Below, piece by piece: positions 35,427-44,097 of a stretch of DNA of 64,000 bases; position 1 is the first letter of the stretch; every line of letters starts with the position of its first letter. The stretch covers positions 1,404,245-1,468,244 of the forward strand of contig JAMLHB010000001.1 in NCBI GenBank assembly GCA_023957375.1, given 5' to 3'. The position numbers were made by a program, and so were the translations under genes. Origin of the DNA: Flavobacteriales bacterium (GTDB taxonomy: Bacteria > Bacteroidota > Bacteroidia > Flavobacteriales_F > PHOS-HE28). The notes beneath the pieces are model-generated. The model made no database searches and was not told the origin of the DNA. It saw only the letters and a list, made by a program, of their open reading frames with translations.

Positions 35427-36158
35427 ATGCGCTGCCCAAGTCCAAAGGCCCTCCTCGCTAGTTTCCTGCTGGTCGCCACCATGGGCACCGCCCATGCGCA
35501 ACGCGGCGGAGTGAAGGTGGAGAACTTGCCCAACTTCGACCTGCACCGCTTCCACTTCGGTTTCCTGCTCAGCTACAACACGGCCGACTTCCACCTGCGG
35601 CTCAACCCTGACGCACCCTTCGCGGATTCCCTCCTGGTGCTGGACCATGTGAAACAGCCCGGATTCAACCTGGGCATTGTGGCCTCGCTGAACATGACCG
35701 ACAACCTCAGCCTGCGCTTCCTGCCCACGCTGGCCTTCGAGGACCGCATCCTGAAGTACAGCTTCCGCAAGCCCGACGGAAAGACGGCGAACTTCCAAAA
35801 ACCCATCGAAAGCACCTACCTGGAATTCCCCTTGTTGCTGAAATTCCGCAGTGACCGCATCAACAATTTCGCCGTGTACCTCATCGGCGGAGGCAAGTTC
35901 GGCATAGACATGGCCAGTAAGAAGGACGTGGACAATGCGCTGGACGAGGACATCGTGGTGAAGCTTTCCAAATACGACTACAGCGCCGAAGTCGGTGGCG
36001 GTGTGGACATGTTCCTGCCTTACTTCAAGTTCGGCATTGAATTGAAGACCGGCATCGGCATCCCCAATGTGCTGGTGGATGATGCCACGCGCTTCAGCAA
36101 TCCCATCCAAAGCCTGCGCACCAAGACGTACGTGCTGACGTTCACGTTCGAGGGGTGA
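35427..36158 (+). CDS. porT: PorT-like type IX secretion/gliding outer-membrane protein
   Basis: A 243-residue secreted beta-barrel-like protein. The signal MRCPSPKALLASFLLVATMG ends at AHAQ, and the mature start has VENLPNFDLHRFHFGFLLSYN, a hallmark of PorT. The rest is alternating strands ending in aromatic residues (YLEFPLLLKFRS, YVLTFTFEG at the C-terminus). PorT is part of the type IX secretion system in the outer membrane, consistent with the T9SS-sorted proteins nearby. ATG 35427 is chosen because TACTTTCG (35407-35414) just before it looks like a -7 box; ATG 35382, overlapping the menG stop as ATGA, would add 15 residues. Confidence 0.8.
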   Translation: MRCPSPKALLASFLLVATMGTAHAQRGGVKVENLPNFDLHRFHFGFLLSYNTADFHLRLNPDAPFADSLLVLDHVKQPGFNLGIVASLNMTDNLSLRFLPTLAFEDRILKYSFRKPDGKTANFQKPIESTYLEFPLLLKFRSDRINNFAVYLIGGGKFGIDMASKKDVDNALDEDIVVKLSKYDYSAEVGGGVDMFLPYFKFGIELKTGIGIPNVLVDDATRFSNPIQSLRTKTYVLTFTFEG

Positions 36159-36164
36159 GGCGCG

Positions 36165-36261
36165 GTTGTCAGTTGTCAGTTGTCAGTTGTCGGTTGTCAG
36201 TTGTCAGTGGCGCACGTCAGGAAATTCCGCCGAACACCTGACAACAAACAACTGACAACTC
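36165..36261. repeat. GTTGTCA tandem array with inverted counterpart
   Basis: Six 7-bp units (GTTGTCA, one GTTGTCG) run from 36165 to 36206, followed by a spacer with GTCAGG...CCTGAC and the inverse AACTGACAACT ending near 36261. The whole can form a hairpin between porT and the FAD dehydrogenase. Confidence 0.85.
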
Positions 36262-36275
36262 TTCCCCAGAGCCCC

Positions 36276-37805
36276 ATGAACCGCACCGTGGACATCGCAC
36301 TGCCGCCGCGCGAGGCCGCCGACCCGGTGCTGGTCCGTGAAGCCGCAGCGGAAGCCTGTGGGCTGCCTGCGAAGCAGGTTCTCGGCGCCCGCATCCTGAA
36401 GCGCTCCATTGATGCGCGGAGCAAGCAGCCCTTGGTGCGCCTGCGGGTGGAGGTCTCCACCGAAACCGGATTTCCGGAACCGGTGGGCATGCCACCCGAG
36501 CTGCCTGATGTGCGCCAAGGAAAGCCCGTGATCATCGTAGGTTGCGGACCGGCGGGGCTGTTCGCCGCCTTGGGCTGCATCCGCCGCGGCCTGCGGCCCA
36601 TCCTGCTGGAGCGCGGTAAGGACGTGCGCGCGCGCCGCCGCGACCTGGCCGCCATCAACCGCGACCACCTCGTGGACCCCGACAGCAACTACTGCTTCGG
36701 CGAAGGCGGCGCGGGCACTTACAGCGACGGCAAGCTCTACACCCGCAGCGACAAGCGCGGCGACGTGAAAGCCGTGCTGGAGACTTTCGTCGCTTTTGGT
36801 GCCTCACCGGACATCCTGATCGATGCGCACCCGCACATCGGCACCAACAAGCTGCCGAAGATCATCACCGCCATGCGCGAGGCGATCGAAGGCGCTGGCG
36901 GCGAAGTGCGCTTCAACACCCGCATGGCGGACCTGCTGGTGAAGGACGGCGCGGTGCATGGCATACGCACCGCCCAGGGCCATGAGGTGCTGGCCACCGC
37001 CGTGGTACTGGCCACGGGCCACAGTGCCCGCGACATCTTCGAACTGCTCCATGCCAAGGGCATCGCCATCGAGGCCAAGCCCTTCGCCATGGGCGTGCGC
37101 ATCGAGCATCCGCAGGAAGTGATCGACCGCATCCGCTACCACTGCAACGTGCGCGACCCCTACCTGCCGCCCGCCAGCTACAACGTGGTGCAGCAGGTGG
37201 ACGGCCGCGGCGTGTACAGCTTCTGCATGTGCCCCGGCGGCATCATTGCACCGTGCGCCACCGCTCCCGGCGAGGTGGTCACCAACGGCTGGAGCCCCAG
37301 CAAGCGCAACAACCCTTACGCCAACAGCGGCATCGTGGTGGCCGTGGACCCGACCGCCAACAGCAGCGATCCGCTCGCCGCCTTGCGCTTCCAGCAGCGC
37401 ACCGAACAGGCCGCCTGGCGCGTCGGCGGCCAGCGCCAGAGCGCTCCTGCCCAGCGCATGGAGGACTTCATCCGCAAGCAGGCCAGCAGGGACCTGCCGC
37501 CATGCAGCTATCCGCCGGGCATCGTGCCCGCCATGTTGGATGAGGTGCTGCCCCATGAAGTAGCCTCGCGGCTGCGCGGAGGGCTGAAGGCCTTCGGCGA
37601 AAAGATGCGCGGCTACCGCACCAACGAGGCCGTGCTCGTTGCGGTGGAATCACGCACCAGTTCACCGGTGCGCATTCCGCGCGATCCGCAAACCCTGCAA
37701 CACCCGCAGGTGCGCGGGCTGTTTCCCTGCGCGGAGGGGGCAGGCTATGCCGGTGGCATCGTGAGCGCGGCGATGGACGGACTGCGCGTGGCCGGGGTGA
37801 TCTGA
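36276..37805 (+). CDS. FAD-dependent dehydrogenase (BFD/GlpD-like, uncharacterised family)
   Basis: A 509-residue flavoprotein. Residues 1-80 form a small N-terminal domain; the FAD dinucleotide fold begins at VIIVGCGPAGLFAALGC (about 86-102), followed by ERGKDVRARRRDL, NYCFGEGGAGTYSDGKLYTR, a second GHSARDIFELLH region, and the C-terminal FAD-contact FPCAEGAGYAGGIVSAAMDG. This fits the bacterial 'NAD(FAD)-utilising dehydrogenase' family with unknown substrate. ATG 36276 is used; the open frame upstream crosses the tandem repeat. The last 187 bp are repeated as an orphan fragment at 47465-47651. Confidence 0.88.
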   Translation: MNRTVDIALPPREAADPVLVREAAAEACGLPAKQVLGARILKRSIDARSKQPLVRLRVEVSTETGFPEPVGMPPELPDVRQGKPVIIVGCGPAGLFAALGCIRRGLRPILLERGKDVRARRRDLAAINRDHLVDPDSNYCFGEGGAGTYSDGKLYTRSDKRGDVKAVLETFVAFGASPDILIDAHPHIGTNKLPKIITAMREAIEGAGGEVRFNTRMADLLVKDGAVHGIRTAQGHEVLATAVVLATGHSARDIFELLHAKGIAIEAKPFAMGVRIEHPQEVIDRIRYHCNVRDPYLPPASYNVVQQVDGRGVYSFCMCPGGIIAPCATAPGEVVTNGWSPSKRNNPYANSGIVVAVDPTANSSDPLAALRFQQRTEQAAWRVGGQRQSAPAQRMEDFIRKQASRDLPPCSYPPGIVPAMLDEVLPHEVASRLRGGLKAFGEKMRGYRTNEAVLVAVESRTSSPVRIPRDPQTLQHPQVRGLFPCAEGAGYAGGIVSAAMDGLRVAGVI

Positions 37806-37824
37806 AAAGGCCTTCCCGGGAAAC

Positions 37825-37864
37825 GGAAGCACCCGTCCGGAAACCTGTCCGCACGGGCGCTTCC
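37825..37864. terminator. hairpin between FAD dehydrogenase and the T9SS array
   Basis: GGAAGC-A-CCCGT pairs with ACGGG-C-GCTTCC across a 16-nt loop. It lies between convergent stop codons (37805 plus, 37881 minus) and can serve both. Confidence 0.55.
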
Positions 37865-37880
37865 CTTCCGGAATATCGCC

Positions 37881-40070
37881 TCACTTCACTTTCACCGCGC
37901 GCTGCACCACCACGGCGCCGTCCAATAGGTAGGTGCAGAAGTAGGTGCCCGCCGCAAGCTTGCCGGTGTTCCATTGGTAGGTGTAGGCTCCGGGCTCCGC
38001 CTCCTCTTCGCGCAACGTGCCCATGGGCTTGCCGTCGCTGGTGCTTATGGAAAGGCTCACCTTGCCCGCCCGTGGCACATAGTACTCCAGCTTGGTGAGG
38101 TCCGACACCGGGTTGGGAATGATGAGCAGATGCTGTTCCTTCACCTCCCCAGTGGCCGGTGCGGCCTTCAATTCGCCATTGCCGCCAGGAGCCATGCCGG
38201 GGTTGGCGGCGCAACATTGGGCAAGTTGTACCTGAAGGGCTGCGATCTGCTGCTGTTGTGCTTGGAAACCAGCGACCAGCAAGGGGATCAGGCCCTGGTA
38301 GTTCACCGCCTTGATGTCCATTTCCGGATAAACCTCCTCACCGGTGGAGTCCAGTTCAGCAGGCATGATGGAGGCCACCACCAACTCAGGGAGCGTGGCC
38401 TCCACTTCCTGCGCAACGAAGCCGAATTGTTCACCCGCGGGCAGGCCAAAGCGCTGCCGCGCCGCCGGGCTGTATTGGTATCGCCTTGGGACCAATGCTT
38501 CGAGCTTGGCCAGCACATCAACATCCTGCAAGCTTCCCACGCCGGTCTTAATGGAGGCATCCGAATAAGTGTAGTACTGGGCCGCCATCATGTAGTTCGT
38601 GGCACGCACCTTCCCTTGGAAATATCCTGCCCAGCTGTTCGTATCCACCGTGGCGGAACCGAACACGCCGTAGTTGATCAAACCACCCGAGGCCATCGCC
38701 CTTACCCCGTAATTCACCGCCCCGTTCTTCGCTTCGGCGTTCACGCCGTACGCCTGTGCCACGTCAGCCCCATTGTTCAAACCCATGAATGTGCCGCCAT
38801 ACAAAAAGGTCACATGCCCACTTGTTGCAGATGCCGCCCCCGCCACACCCTGGCTGGCCTTCAGGTAGAGGTTCTGGCTGGTACTGCTCGATCCATATAT
38901 GCCGCGGGAGAGCTCGTCATCGGGCGGGCCCGGTTGCGCCTTCCCTGCATTGTCCACTCTTCCCCATACCGCGTTGGCGTATTTCAGTTCCGATCCACTG
39001 CCGGGATCGGGTATCACATAGCTGTACATCCCATTGGTCCAGCCCGCGCCATTGGTCCTGAGTTCCATGCGCAATCCGCCTAGGGCCGGGCCGTCCAACT
39101 GGGAATGGCGGATATCCAATTTGTACTGCGGCGGGTTCATCCCGATGCCGATCTTCCAGCTCCTGTCCGGGCAGGTGCCGTTCGACCCCACGGGCTGATA
39201 TGCGGTAAGGAGGTTGGTACCTGAGGAGTTCCAATAGCAATTGGTGGTGGTGGAGGGCGGCAAATGCCTCCACTTCACTACGCCCGTGTTGTCCACCACC
39301 ATGTATTGGTCCAAGGTGTTCGCCTCCGGGTCAGTAGGCAATTGCCGGATGCGTACTCTGCCCGTGCGCACATCCAGCCGTTCGGTGGGGTCATCGCCGC
39401 CCGCGAAGAAATCGCCGATGCCCACGTTGATGAAATCGCGCTCGTCAGGGTAAAGGCGCATGCCCTCAAGGCCCTCCCTGGAATTCATGCCGGTAGTGGC
39501 CGTGCTGGTATAGCTGCTGGTGAACAGGAAGCGCATGCGGTCGCCCTTCCAATTGCCGGGATTGTCACTCCATTGGATCACCATGTCGGTCTCTCCGGTA
39601 CCGCCCTCGCCCCGGTACTTCTGCCCGATATAGCTCTGGTCCGTATTGCCCGTATAGGAGATGCCATTCTTCATCCAGGGACGAAAACCCAGTTCCTCCC
39701 CATTGCCCGTGGTGCCTCCTTCGGCAAGGTGAAGCCGACTGAACGGACCCTTCACCTGCGAGAGGAACCCGTTGTCCGGTGTGATCAGCGTGAAGCCGTC
39801 CGCTGGGATGTTCGTGAAGCCGTTGAGCAACGAATAGGTCATCTTCGGGTTGATCTGCGCTCGGAAGCTCCCGCTCGTGTGGAACTCGATCGGGTAGATG
39901 CCGTCGTGCCGGATCTGCAGCGGAACGGTGGTGGTGTTGTCCCAGCCCACGTAATCCGAGCCCGGGAGGCTTGGGTTGTTGAACGGCGTACTCACCTGTG
40001 CCTGTCCGTTCTGAAAGATGAACAGGCCCATGGCCAGCAGCGCTGGCCGGAAAAATACTTTCGCTTTCAT
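37881..40070 (-). CDS. protein A1: secreted protein with S74-type intramolecular chaperone and T9SS sorting domain
   Basis: A 729-residue protein, the only full-length member of the 'A' family in the array. ATG 40070 gives a signal ending NGQAQ. The N-terminal part (about 25-260) has GWDNTTTVPLQIRHDG, ADGFTLITPDNGFLSQ and FSRLHLAEGGT, shared with the truncated A2-A4. The middle resembles tail-fibre-like stalks; SDASIKTGVGSL through GFVAQEVEATLPELV and LIPLLVAGFQ (about 515-610) is a peptidase S74/intramolecular chaperone region, and PNPVSDLTKLEYYVPRAG to the end is a T9SS type A sorting domain. It is likely exposed on the cell surface or released. It follows B1 by 41 bp, filled by a hairpin. 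Confidence 0.88.
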   Translation of the reverse strand: MKAKVFFRPALLAMGLFIFQNGQAQVSTPFNNPSLPGSDYVGWDNTTTVPLQIRHDGIYPIEFHTSGSFRAQINPKMTYSLLNGFTNIPADGFTLITPDNGFLSQVKGPFSRLHLAEGGTTGNGEELGFRPWMKNGISYTGNTDQSYIGQKYRGEGGTGETDMVIQWSDNPGNWKGDRMRFLFTSSYTSTATTGMNSREGLEGMRLYPDERDFINVGIGDFFAGGDDPTERLDVRTGRVRIRQLPTDPEANTLDQYMVVDNTGVVKWRHLPPSTTTNCYWNSSGTNLLTAYQPVGSNGTCPDRSWKIGIGMNPPQYKLDIRHSQLDGPALGGLRMELRTNGAGWTNGMYSYVIPDPGSGSELKYANAVWGRVDNAGKAQPGPPDDELSRGIYGSSSTSQNLYLKASQGVAGAASATSGHVTFLYGGTFMGLNNGADVAQAYGVNAEAKNGAVNYGVRAMASGGLINYGVFGSATVDTNSWAGYFQGKVRATNYMMAAQYYTYSDASIKTGVGSLQDVDVLAKLEALVPRRYQYSPAARQRFGLPAGEQFGFVAQEVEATLPELVVASIMPAELDSTGEEVYPEMDIKAVNYQGLIPLLVAGFQAQQQQIAALQVQLAQCCAANPGMAPGGNGELKAAPATGEVKEQHLLIIPNPVSDLTKLEYYVPRAGKVSLSISTSDGKPMGTLREEEAEPGAYTYQWNTGKLAAGTYFCTYLLDGAVVVQRAVKVK

Positions 40071-40102
40071 GGTCTTTCGTGTTTGTTGGTTTCCGAAAGA
40101 CC
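40071..40102 (-). ncRNA. conserved intercistronic hairpin, B1-A1 junction
   Basis: On the minus strand GGTCTTTCG and CGAAAGACC form a perfect 9-bp stem ending directly before the A1 ATG. Related hairpins stand before A3 and A4 with paired changes in the stem. Confidence 0.6.
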
Positions 40103-40111
40103 GGACCGTTG

Positions 40112-41119
40112 CTATTCGGTCAACACGAACTTGAACGACTGACGCTTCCTTGTTCCTTCCACGTGCAACACATACGTGCCGCGTGCCCAATGCTCCACAT
40201 CCAAGCTCAAGCGATCACCCGCGGAGACCCCTTTCCATACATTTCGCCCCACCAGGTCACGGATTCTCACCAAAGTTCCCGGTTTCAATCCCCCTACAGT
40301 AATCCGATGCTGGGCCGGGTTCGGATATAGCCTCACCACTTCGGCCCAACGATCGGGCACGCCCACGGCAAGCGGGCAGCCATCCGGGTCCATCGACACA
40401 CATACGTTGTCGATCACCATGTATCCTTGGGGAAGCCAATTGTAGTTGGCGAAGTGCAGTGTGTCCGTACTGGCATTGTCGAAGGCATTGCCCAACATCA
40501 CATACCTGTAAGCACTGTCCGCCACGAAGCTGCCGCTCACCAAAGTCCAGCCCACCGTGTCGGTGATGATCGATGGGGAGTACACATGGGCGTAGTTCAG
40601 GGGCGGAGGGTACGGATCGCCCAACTCCCATTGCCGAGGCTGCGTGGTGAAGATCATCCCGATGCCACTGGTGGCCACCCAGACTTGTGGTTGAGGTCCC
40701 CCAAATCCAGGACTCGTATAGAAGCTGGCATAGTACCGTACCCCCACCACCAATGGTTCCAGCAATTTGACCATGAAGTACTCGCGCACTTCTGGAAATT
40801 CCCTGTAGGTAATCACCCCAGCGTAGCACTCCCCATCCTGGGGATACTGGAATACCCAATAACTGAGTGGAGAGCCATTGAAGGACCCGTATGGCAGGCA
40901 ACTCACGAAGTGGTCCGGTGTTCCACTAGCGGAGAACCAGCCCAAGGGGCCATCGTCCGGGTAGTACACATCGTTGAACACCCGGCAGGTGTCATATTCT
41001 TCGAAGGAGTGGTTCGGCACGAGGTTTTGTGCTTCGCAGCATGGGGCGGCAACGAACAGCGAACAGCATACCGCCAGGAAGGCCGCACACCGTTCACCGT
41101 TCACCGCCAAGGGAGACAT
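40112..41119 (-). CDS. protein B1: secreted protein with T9SS sorting domain
   Basis: A 335-residue protein. ATG 41119 gives a signal peptide (hydrophobic FLAVCCSLFVAA, ending EAQ). The mature start NLVPNHSFEEYDTC is a common opening of a jelly-roll/carbohydrate-binding-like domain in Bacteroidota, with DTVGWTLVSGSFVADSAYRY later. LYPNPAQHRITVGGLKPG to the C-terminus (FKFVLTE) is a T9SS type A sorting domain. It is the first of four paralogues B1-B4, each upstream of an A gene. Ligand and role are unknown. Confidence 0.86.
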   Translation of the reverse strand: MSPLAVNGERCAAFLAVCCSLFVAAPCCEAQNLVPNHSFEEYDTCRVFNDVYYPDDGPLGWFSASGTPDHFVSCLPYGSFNGSPLSYWVFQYPQDGECYAGVITYREFPEVREYFMVKLLEPLVVGVRYYASFYTSPGFGGPQPQVWVATSGIGMIFTTQPRQWELGDPYPPPLNYAHVYSPSIITDTVGWTLVSGSFVADSAYRYVMLGNAFDNASTDTLHFANYNWLPQGYMVIDNVCVSMDPDGCPLAVGVPDRWAEVVRLYPNPAQHRITVGGLKPGTLVRIRDLVGRNVWKGVSAGDRLSLDVEHWARGTYVLHVEGTRKRQSFKFVLTE

Positions 41120-41339
41120 CGTTCCGTCGTTCGTTCGTGTTGACCGGTTTTGCATCGATCCGGTCAAAAACTGCCGCTGGAGATAATGCCCGCTCGCCGC
41201 GCGGCGTTGTCGGGGGCATGCCAGGGGTGGGGTCCGGTGGCCACGGTGGCGGGGCTTACTTGGCTTGGGCCAGCGCCGTACCTTTGTTCAGCTTTTGTTC
41301 ATCTTACTTTCCGGTTTGGTGGGACATGAGCGACACAGG

Positions 41340-41363
41340 CCCTCGGTGTTAGCGCACCGGGGG
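41340..41363. terminator. hairpin in the B1 upstream spacer
   Basis: CCCTCGGTG pairs with CACCGGGGG (one G-U) over six nt, without a clear U-tract. It lies between the B1 start and the first module; the rest of 41120-41392 shows no other signal. Confidence 0.4.
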
Positions 41364-41392
41364 CTTTATCGTTGGGGCAACACCATGCCGTG

Positions 41393-41578
41393 TTACCTTG
41401 TGGACTTTTGAAAATTGTGTGGCCTGTTGGCCTGTTGGCCTGTTGGCCTGTTGGCCTGTTGGCCTGTTGGCCTGTTGGCTGAGGCCCCTAAAGCCTGGCC
41501 GTCCTTTGAGTGCCTCAGGGCGTCGGTTGGTGAAACGCGTAAGCCAAGCACGATGTTCCTGTGGAATTGCGCGTTCAT
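41393..41578 (-). CDS. mini-ORF, module copy 1 (MNAQ family)
   Basis: A possible 61-residue protein starting MNAQFHRN. TACATTCG on the minus strand (a -7-like box) lies 7 bp before the ATG. The C-terminal part is encoded by the 8-bp tandem repeat and reads ANRPTGQQ twice. Two other module copies hold ORFs with the same MNAQ start, the same upstream sequence and repeat-coded tails. Real expression is uncertain; length and tail differ in every copy. Confidence 0.25.
   Translation of the reverse strand: MNAQFHRNIVLGLRVSPTDALRHSKDGQALGASANRPTGQQANRPTGQQANRPHNFQKSTR
41421..41476. repeat. 8-bp tandem repeat, seven copies
   Basis: GGCCTGTT occurs seven times without a break, followed by GGCTGAGG. 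The unit is not a multiple of three, so slippage would shift any reading frame across it. The same unit recurs at 45384-45420. Confidence 0.95.
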
Positions 41579-41642
41579 GATGGAACGAATGTAACGGAAT
41601 TTATGTGGAAAACATGGGTGGTTGATAAGTCATGCCAGCTGG

Positions 41643-41691
41643 GCGCAGGGTCCGCTATGGATCGGAGATTTTGGTTGGCGAGACCCTGCGC
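41643..41691 (-). ncRNA. module hairpin, copy 1
   Basis: GCGCAGGGTC and GACCCTGCGC form a perfect 10-bp stem around a 29-nt loop. The stem starts at the module boundary (CTCGCGCAGG on the minus strand), directly after the A2 stop codon. Copies 2 and 3 keep the stem; copy 3 has a compensatory pair. Confidence 0.6.
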
Positions 41692-41696
41692 GAGGA

Positions 41697-42245
41697 TCAA
41701 AAGATGAAGCGCATGCGGTCGCCCTTCCAATTGCCGGGATTGTCACTCCATTGGATCACCATGTCGGTCTCTCCGGTACCGCCCTCGCCCCGGCACTTCT
41801 GCCCGATATAGCTCTGGTCCGTATTGCCCGTAAAGGTGATGCCATTGCGCTGCCACGGCCGGTAGCCCCATTGTTCAGCATTACCGTATGTGCCTCCTTC
41901 GGCCAGGTGCAGCCTGCTGAAAGGGCCTCGCGGCGCTTGGCCTAGGAAGCCGTCATCCGGCGTAATCAGCGTGAAGCCGTCCGCAGGGATGTTCGGGAAG
42001 GAGTTCAGCGAGGGATAGGCCATCCTCGGGTTGATCCGCGCACGGAACAGGTTCGCCGTGCTGAAGTCGATCGGCTGGTTGGCTACCGTTTTCAGCAAAA
42101 GCGGGACTGTGCTCCCTGCGGCGGCACCGAGGTATTCTCCTCCACTTATCCCGTTACCACCGGTGTTCCAATCCGGGGTTTGAGCGCTCACGTGGAGCAC
42201 CATTCCATAGGCTGCGATACAGCCCAATATGCTTGTCGTTCTCAT
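41697..42245 (-). pseudogene. protein A2, truncated A-family copy
   Basis: A 182-residue remnant of the A1 type: signal MRTTSILGCIAAYG...SAQ, then NIPADGFTLITPDDGFLGQ, GPFSRLHLAEGGTYGN, and GETDMVIQWSDNPGNWKGD, ending at RMRFIF with a stop where A1 continues RMRFLFTSS. The stalk, S74 chaperone and T9SS sorting domain are missing. The break coincides with the start of module copy 1 (CTCGCGCAGG), so the module interrupted or replaced the 3' part. It could still be secreted to the periplasm but should not be anchored by T9SS. It follows B2 by 35 bp, without the hairpin seen before A1, A3 and A4. Confidence 0.75.
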
Positions 42246-42280
42246 TGGTTTTGTTCATTGATGAGTTGAACTTTCCGATG

Positions 42281-43303
42281 CTACCGCATCACCACGAAAC
42301 GAACATGCTTCACTCCCTTGTCCTTTAATCTGAGCACGTACTCCCCGAGCGGCCATTCCCGCACTGGGATGATCAGCAAGTCACCTGAGCACACACCATC
42401 ATGCACCAACCTTCCGGTGGCATCGTACACCTGCCATTGAGTTCCGTCATCAACGCGCACATGCAACATGTCCGCGACCGGGTTCGGCCAAGTACATCCT
42501 GCCAATGGTACTGGATCAGCTATGGCACTCGTGAATGAGCACCCCTGCCCGGCCCTTGTCACGCAAACGCCATCCACGAAGTAGTAGGCGCCTAAGGAGT
42601 TGCCCGGTATTATGTGCACAGTATCTGTCAGCCCATCGCTGAAGAAATTGCCCAGCACCATATACTGGTAGGCACTGTCCGCCACCAAACTTCCGCTCAC
42701 CAAGGTCCAGTTGGCCGTATCACTGATCACGGAGGTGCTATGCAGGTGCGCATGGTTCCTCAAGCCAAATGCGGGCTGATCGGTATCCGTCCATACGTTC
42801 GGCTGCATGGTGAAGAGCATGCCCATGTTGTTGCACGCCCAAGTAGGTGCCCAATAGCTGCCTCCGAAGGCCACATTGGTGTAGAAGCTGAGATTGTATG
42901 TCTCACCCACCTCCAATGGCTCCAAAAGCTGACAACCGACATATTCCCGAAAAGGCTGATTCAAGCCCACCGAACCATAGGTGTACATGCCAATGTACGC
43001 ACCTCCATCAAAGGCATATTGGAACCCAAAACCATTCAAGGGAACACCCACGAGGCTATCCATGCCGGTACCCGGCACGCAGGTATTGAAGTATTCGGGT
43101 GATTGGCTCCATTTCTCCCAAAAGAGGGGCTTCGCCCCTTCTTGAAAGCCAATGGTGTATGGGCAGGTGTCCGTCAGTTCGAAGCTCGGGTTGGGCACCA
43201 AATTCTGTGCTTCGCAGCGCGAGGAAGCAGCAAACAGCGAACAGCACAGGGCAAGCAGTAAGCCCGCCCTGTACCATCCACCGTTCGTTGTAGAGAGAAG
43301 CAT
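42281..43303 (-). CDS. protein B2: secreted protein with T9SS-like C-terminus
   Basis: A 340-residue B-family member. ATG 43303 gives a signal (AGLLLALCCSLFAAS, ending EAQ). NLVPNPSFELTDTCPY opens the mature protein, TANWTLVSGSLVADSAYQY follows, and the C-terminus has CTWPNPVADMLHVRVDDG, then EWPLGEYVLRLKD, a T9SS type A-like sorting domain. It is the most divergent of the four B proteins. The A2 remnant is 35 bp downstream. Confidence 0.84.
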   Translation of the reverse strand: MLLSTTNGGWYRAGLLLALCCSLFAASSRCEAQNLVPNPSFELTDTCPYTIGFQEGAKPLFWEKWSQSPEYFNTCVPGTGMDSLVGVPLNGFGFQYAFDGGAYIGMYTYGSVGLNQPFREYVGCQLLEPLEVGETYNLSFYTNVAFGGSYWAPTWACNNMGMLFTMQPNVWTDTDQPAFGLRNHAHLHSTSVISDTANWTLVSGSLVADSAYQYMVLGNFFSDGLTDTVHIIPGNSLGAYYFVDGVCVTRAGQGCSFTSAIADPVPLAGCTWPNPVADMLHVRVDDGTQWQVYDATGRLVHDGVCSGDLLIIPVREWPLGEYVLRLKDKGVKHVRFVVMR

Positions 43304-43421
43304 TGTTCGTTGTTCGTTCGTGATGCACCGTTCGACACCGCCCAAGGTAGCATCGTTCCGGTCAAGAGCCCTGTTTGTCTTTCAGTGCCGCCGTGCGTTC
43401 GGGCTTGCGCCGCAGCACCCA

Positions 43422-43446
43422 AGAAAAGACGCCATCGGTGGGCGTC
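43422..43446 (-). terminator. intrinsic terminator after A3
   Basis: On the minus strand GACGCC-loop-GGCGTC is followed by TTTTCTT, 18 bp past the A3 stop codon. The truncated A3 gene thus ends in a good terminator rather than a module. Confidence 0.65.
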
Positions 43447-43463
43447 GCGCTGCCTACTATGCT

Positions 43464-44048
43464 TCAGCAACGCAGATCTATTATACCACCCCGGTCCAAG
43501 GCCGTACAGTTGCCGCCCACGGACCGGGGTTGTCGCAAGCGTTGCTTATCGCTCCACTGGATCACAAAGTCCGTGTTGTCATCCCCGGCGTACTTCTGGC
43601 CGATGTAGCTCTGGTCCGTGTTGCCGGTGAAGGTGATGCCATTGCGTTGCCAAGGCCGGTAGCCCCACTGCTCCGCATTTCCCGTGGTGCCTCTTTCCGC
43701 CAAGTGCAAGCGGCTGAAGGGGCCTCGCGGCGCTTGGCCCAGGAAGCCGTTGTCCGGGGTGATCAGCGTGAAGCCGTCCGCCGGGATGTTCGTGAAGGAG
43801 TTCAGCGAGGGATAGGTCATCCTCGGGTTGATCCGCGCACGGAAGCTCTGGCTTGTCCAAAAGTCAATTGGCCAACTGCCGTCATGGCGCACCTGAAGCG
43901 GGAAGTTGTTGGCCGGGTTAGCATCCCAGCCCAAGAAATTGGTTGTGATTCCATTGTTGCCAAGCACTGAAGCTTGACCAGCCAAGCGGCCAGCCGTCAA
44001 CACCAAGGCACCCATCACCAGGTACTTCAGTTTGTCCTTCGTTCTCAT
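43464..44048 (-). pseudogene. protein A3, truncated A-family copy
   Basis: A 194-residue remnant. ATG 44048 (MRTKDKLKYLVMGALVLTAG) gives a signal ending AGQA; the shared region runs through GWDANPANNFPLQVRHDG, ADGFTLITPDNGFLGQ and FSRLHLAERGT to DFVIQWSDK, after which the sequence departs (QRLRQPRSVGG) and stops. The stalk, S74 and sorting domains are absent. Unlike A2 and A4 there is no module at the break, but a terminator follows. It is preceded by the conserved B-A hairpin. Confidence 0.75.
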
Positions 44049-44081
44049 GTCCTTTCGTGTTTGTTGGTTTACTGAAAGGAC
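44049..44081 (-). ncRNA. conserved intercistronic hairpin, B3-A3 junction
   Basis: Minus-strand GTCCTTTC and GAAAGGAC form an 8-bp stem directly before the A3 ATG. Compared with the A1 hairpin, one base is added on each side so that pairing is kept. Confidence 0.6.
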
Positions 44082-44097
44082 CGGAACGATGCCTCTC

